Shown here in pieces: positions 60,284 to 64,000 of a stretch of 64,000 nucleotides of DNA. Location: NCBI GenBank assembly GCA_009741485.1, contig CM019214.1:55198803-55262802 (forward strand). The letters run 5' to 3'. Position numbers and translations under genes: made by a program. Within the stretch, counting starts at the first letter, position 1. Every line of letters begins with the position of its first letter. This DNA is from Malurus cyaneus samueli. Its lineage: Eukaryota > Chordata > Aves > Passeriformes > Maluridae. The notes under the pieces were generated by a model, which ran no database searches, had not been told where the DNA came from, and saw only the letters and a list, made by a program, of their open reading frames with translations.

Positions 60284-61634
60284 AACATGGAAACTAGAAG
60301 CATAAGGAAAGTTTTACAAAAACTATAAACTTCCAGACAGAAAAACATTCTTTCTTTCCCCTTATTTTACATAGAAAATAAGATCCTCAGTGTGAATTGT
60401 GCTGCTCATCAAATAATCTGGTATATAAACAAGTGTTTCTACTGATCTGTATGAAATGATCCTACAAAGAAAAGAATATTTGTAATTTTACATATACTTT
60501 TCCTATTATTTATGGAGAAAAAAAAAAATCATGTTTTCTCCTGTGAATGGCAAATACTGTTTCATAATCAAGGACTTGTTTCTAAACTCTCCATGGAAAT
60601 TGACTTTATAAGAGAATGAAACCTCTTCCTAAGAATGCTTATAAATCAGCTTAGAATTCTTCTTCCCTTTTTTTTCCCCATCATTTTTTTAGACAATAAA
60701 AATATAGCCCTTGGTATTGAAAGGAAAATGTTAACATCATTTGCCATTAGTCAGAAGTGTAACTTCATTAAAGCAGAAGGCCACATAATCCCTACAGGAG
60801 CTCTCTGCAGGAAATACTTTATTCTTACTTAGCATATCTGTGAATTCTATCAACATTAGTGTCTTTCACAATGTTTGTTTCTCTTGAATATTTATGAAGG
60901 ATTGTCCAGTGACCTGCTTAGAATCTCCAGGTTTGTTCTGCCTTAACAATCTCTCAAGTAGAGTGCAATCAGAAGACTCATTCTTCCCCAACAGCAGCGA
61001 TCAATATGACAGAGGCCAAGGATATGCCTGCAGAAAAGAGATTTTTATCAATGAAATGGAAGAAAGAAAACAAAATACAGGATTGGACAATAATTCACAA
61101 AAAAGTCCTAATACTTAAGTCATGATAGTCTCTCCTTTGTTCATCTTTGCGTAATCACATCACTACATTATAATATTACCACAAAAACTCCATAGAAAAA
61201 AAGAGGTAATTCCTTTTGTAATAAATTTGGAGAGCTTTTGAGATCAGAGAAGTAGTGATCCTTTATGACTTATTGATACATTTTATCAATAATTTAAAAG
61301 TTTGGATTCATTTAACTAGGACCAGAAGGTTTGATGTTTTTTGGCTGTTTTTGGCATATTTAATTTTGATATTATTGCAACTGTTCCATAAACTTCAGCA
61401 CTCAATCATTGTTAAATTATGGGTTTTATAATCCTGAAAGTTATGTCCCAAATTCCCAAATACGTAGATGTCGAGACAGTGTTTGAGAATGTTGATGTAA
61501 CACTAAGCTACATACAACATTGTTCAAAAAACACTGTCATCTCATTGACTTTATATCCTCTTACCTGCAGTAGATTAATTCCCTTGTAATTATTAACATC
61601 TTTTGTTGCCTTACCAACTTTTCTCCTTTTAATT

Positions 61635-61775
61635 CCTGACGCTGTTCCTAATGCACCCCAGGATACCTTTGGCTTTCTTGGCCCCCAGTACACTGATGGC
61701 TCATGGACAGCTTGGTGTCCACCAGAACCCACAGGTTCCTCTCTGCAGAGCTGCTTTCCAGCAGATCCGTCCCCA
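61635..61775 (-). mobile_element. CR1 LINE internal fragment, minus strand
   Basis: On the plus strand CACCCCAGGATACCTTTGGC, CTTTCTTGGCCCCCAGTACACTG, TGGCTCATGGACAGCTTGGTGTCCACCAG and CTCTGCAGAGCTGCTTTCCAGCAG (each in part) match the reverse complement of the CR1 ORF2 C-terminal region in order. Both ends are truncated: no 3' tail and no further ORF2. Confidence 0.85.
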
Positions 61776-64000
61776 AGATTAAAGTGCTTTTCTGCTATTT
61801 GACTTTTGTTTTATTCAGAGACACTGAAGCTTGTTATTCTTTGTAAATAAACACAGTTTTGACAGAAGTAACTTGGCTTTATCTTGTTATTCTCCTGAGT
61901 ATATAAGTTGTTTATTTTGCATTACACATTTGGACTAAACTGCTTTTTTTCTAAAAACAGAACCTCCACACAGCATCCTATAATTACATATTCAGTTAAT
62001 TTTAATATAATAAAGTTAGGCTTTTGGATTGATATAAATGAATGAAATAAACTAGTTCTGTTTTTTTAGAATGAAAAAGATCATATACTACTTCAAGAAA
62101 ATAAAATTTAAAAAACCCTGTCTCTTCATGATAACACATTGTAAGACCTTTGTTTTCTCTAACACCTAAGAGACTTATAATTTCAAAACTCCTTAAGTTT
62201 TGCTTTGTTATGCTGCTCCACACAAAATGTTTGTGCAATGGAGGGAAGCGCTGCTATTCTTTCTATCTCATCCAGGTGTCTGTCAGTTTCCATTAGACAG
62301 CTCTAGCTATCCATCATCTGACTTAGCTCAATTTGTACACCACAAGGAGACGAAGGATCTGTGAGAATGTGGCTGGAGTGAAGGAAGAAAAAGTTTATTC
62401 ACCATCATCCTGCAATTGTCTTACCGAAGACTTACATTATCTTGGAAACACATATGGCTTTGGAATATGACTAGGAATAAAAGAATTGATCTTTACTTCT
62501 GAAAGTTGGCATCTAAATAAAGATGCTATTTCAAAAACAGAACAGAAAGTCCATTCACTATAATTAAACCCTGCAGGAGATTCTAACCTATAGGAGAGCC
62601 CCTATGGGACTCTCATTCTAAAACATTTTAGAAATTGATCCAGCCATTTTATTTTCCTTCAGTTTTGAACAATATGCCTAACATAAGCCATCCTGGCAAA
62701 ATGTTGCAATGCTGGTGGAGTACTGACTCACAGGGAAGTTCTATATGCAGGGAGATGATCAGCACTATTTCCTACAGTAACTCTTTAACCTTTTCTTTTC
62801 TTTCTATTTTCTTTGGAGCTTGCCTTCTAGGTATTGACCAGCTTTCATACTGTAACTTGTAAAAGCTGACATGAGCACAGCCCAAGGTTGTATGACTGCA
62901 TTTCATATAAATCCTGCAGACTTTAGGTGATGCTACAGCCAAGAAGCCATTCTGACAGAAGCCCATAATGCACGTTACATCTTGGAGAAGCAGCACACTG
63001 ATCAAAACACAGTTATTCAAATTCTTGAGGTAGGATAACATCACATGGTTGAGTGAATCCCAAACAAAGTTAATACATAACATTTATTAAATTTAGGACT
63101 ACTATATTTACTGGTTGCAATCACTGATTAAATATTTTCATTTGGAGTGACTGGTATATTCTAGCTTGTTTACAAAGAGGTACCCAGTTACGAAAAATAT
63201 CCTCTTTGTAACATCTCATTACAATTCTAACTACTATCCTTACGGAATTTATGGTAATAGTTCATGATGAAGAGAAGTAAGGGAAGAAAATGGTAATGCT
63301 TTTTTTCTTTTTAGGTAACAAGTAAAAGATTTTGGGGAGAAACTGTCTACAAATAAAATCTCACCTTCTCTAGAGCCTAAGCAATTGCAAATAACATTAT
63401 TTTTCTTAAATCCTCTTGTCATACTAGAGATTAAGTTAATTTTTTGAAGGCAGATGAGCTTTCTCTGCTTATCCAGCCATTCAGAAGTCAAATTTTTCCT
63501 CCAGATTGTGAGAATCTTGAACTCAGCTCCTTTTCTCCTTGATGATGGTTTACATTGTTCTCATCTGTTCTAAATATGCCATTTTCTTCAGAGGATTTTC
63601 TAATATATTGTGAAAAGTAAAAATGCACAGTTTAACCTAGTAATATTAATTCTAAAATAATTTCATATTATTTTAAATATGTATGTAGAAGTAGATAGTG
63701 TATTAAGGAAGTTAGAGATGAACACTGCTGGGTGGTAACTGTAAAAAAAGAGGAAGGATCCAAACATAGGAAGTATTTACTAAATAGGTTAACAAAAGTG
63801 TGTTTATTCTTTACCTAGTGATTGCACTAATAAAATTACTAACATTTTAAAAGGAGTACCTGCTAAAATGGAGAATCACTTTTTTTTTTTTGAGACCTTA
63901 GCCTATTAACTGAAGCATATTCTCAGGCAGCTCTGCTGGGAACGTCTCTGTTGGAAACTGAGGCAGTGGTGAATGTTTCAGCTGTTATGGCAACATGAAC
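61776..64000. other. Unique AT-rich noncoding stretch to window end
   Basis: Frames reach 103 codons on the minus strand (62772-63083) without recognised motifs. T12 at 63880-63891. No gene, RNA or element recognised. Confidence 0.55.

Larger units (their letters stand above)
58211..61634. other. Unique AT-rich noncoding stretch with simple repeats
   Basis: Short chance frames only (up to 74 codons). Contains the GATCAA repeat at 59881-59920, an AT dinucleotide block at 60124-60144 and an ATC trinucleotide block at 60251-60283. Confidence 0.55.

Noticed and set aside
1..64000. CRISPR arrays, operons, phage or bacterial defence systems
   Set aside because: The window carries bird-type CR1 elements and long noncoding stretches; no regularly spaced repeats or prokaryotic gene organisation are present.

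Overview
This window looks like nuclear DNA from a bird, taken from an AT-rich, gene-poor region (intergenic or deep intronic). The main evidence is a set of CR1 LINE fragments on both strands. Several keep the CR1 3' end, read as GGTTGGAAGGGACC-like sequence next to ATTCT(A/G)TGATTC-like tails. There is also one degraded LTR of an avian endogenous retrovirus. I see no bacterial-style gene organisation, CRISPR array, rRNA or tRNA. No open frame gives a protein family I can recognise, apart from broken reverse-transcriptase remnants inside CR1 copies.

Layout. 1-6.8 kb is unique AT-rich DNA holding a dense low-complexity cluster at 2.2-4.1 kb: a (GGGAA)n purine tract and A/T homopolymers of 16-31 bases. 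6.8-7.6 kb is a plus-strand CR1 copy with two-frame remnants of ORF2 and an internal T-rich expansion. 7.7-16.5 kb is unique AT-rich DNA with one compositionally distinct patch at 13.06-13.28 kb that is open on both strands. 16.5-16.8, 19.5-20.4 and 20.95-21.06 kb are CR1 fragments. 21-33.9 kb is mostly unique, with a homeodomain-site-rich patch near 23.3 kb, a long T/G-rich tract at 27.2-27.4 kb, a short CR1 tail at 31.7 kb and a near-palindrome at 33.45 kb. 33.9-34.35 kb is the minus-strand LTR. A 22-base run of N lies at 40187-40208, beside a 13-bp tandem repeat. 45.5-45.85 and 56.8-57.5 kb are minus-strand CR1 fragments, and 61.6-61.8 kb is another. A C/A-rich tract lies at 47.3-47.4 kb, and an unusually long unexplained frame of 150 sense codons at 50.31-50.76 kb.

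No set of genes working together can be described. The sequence is mostly decayed transposon and simple-repeat DNA in unique noncoding sequence. The best leads are the 13.1 kb patch, the 50.3-50.8 kb frame, the hairpin at 33.45 kb and a 16-bp exact direct repeat bracketing 57.66-57.98 kb. I found no convincing undescribed biological system.
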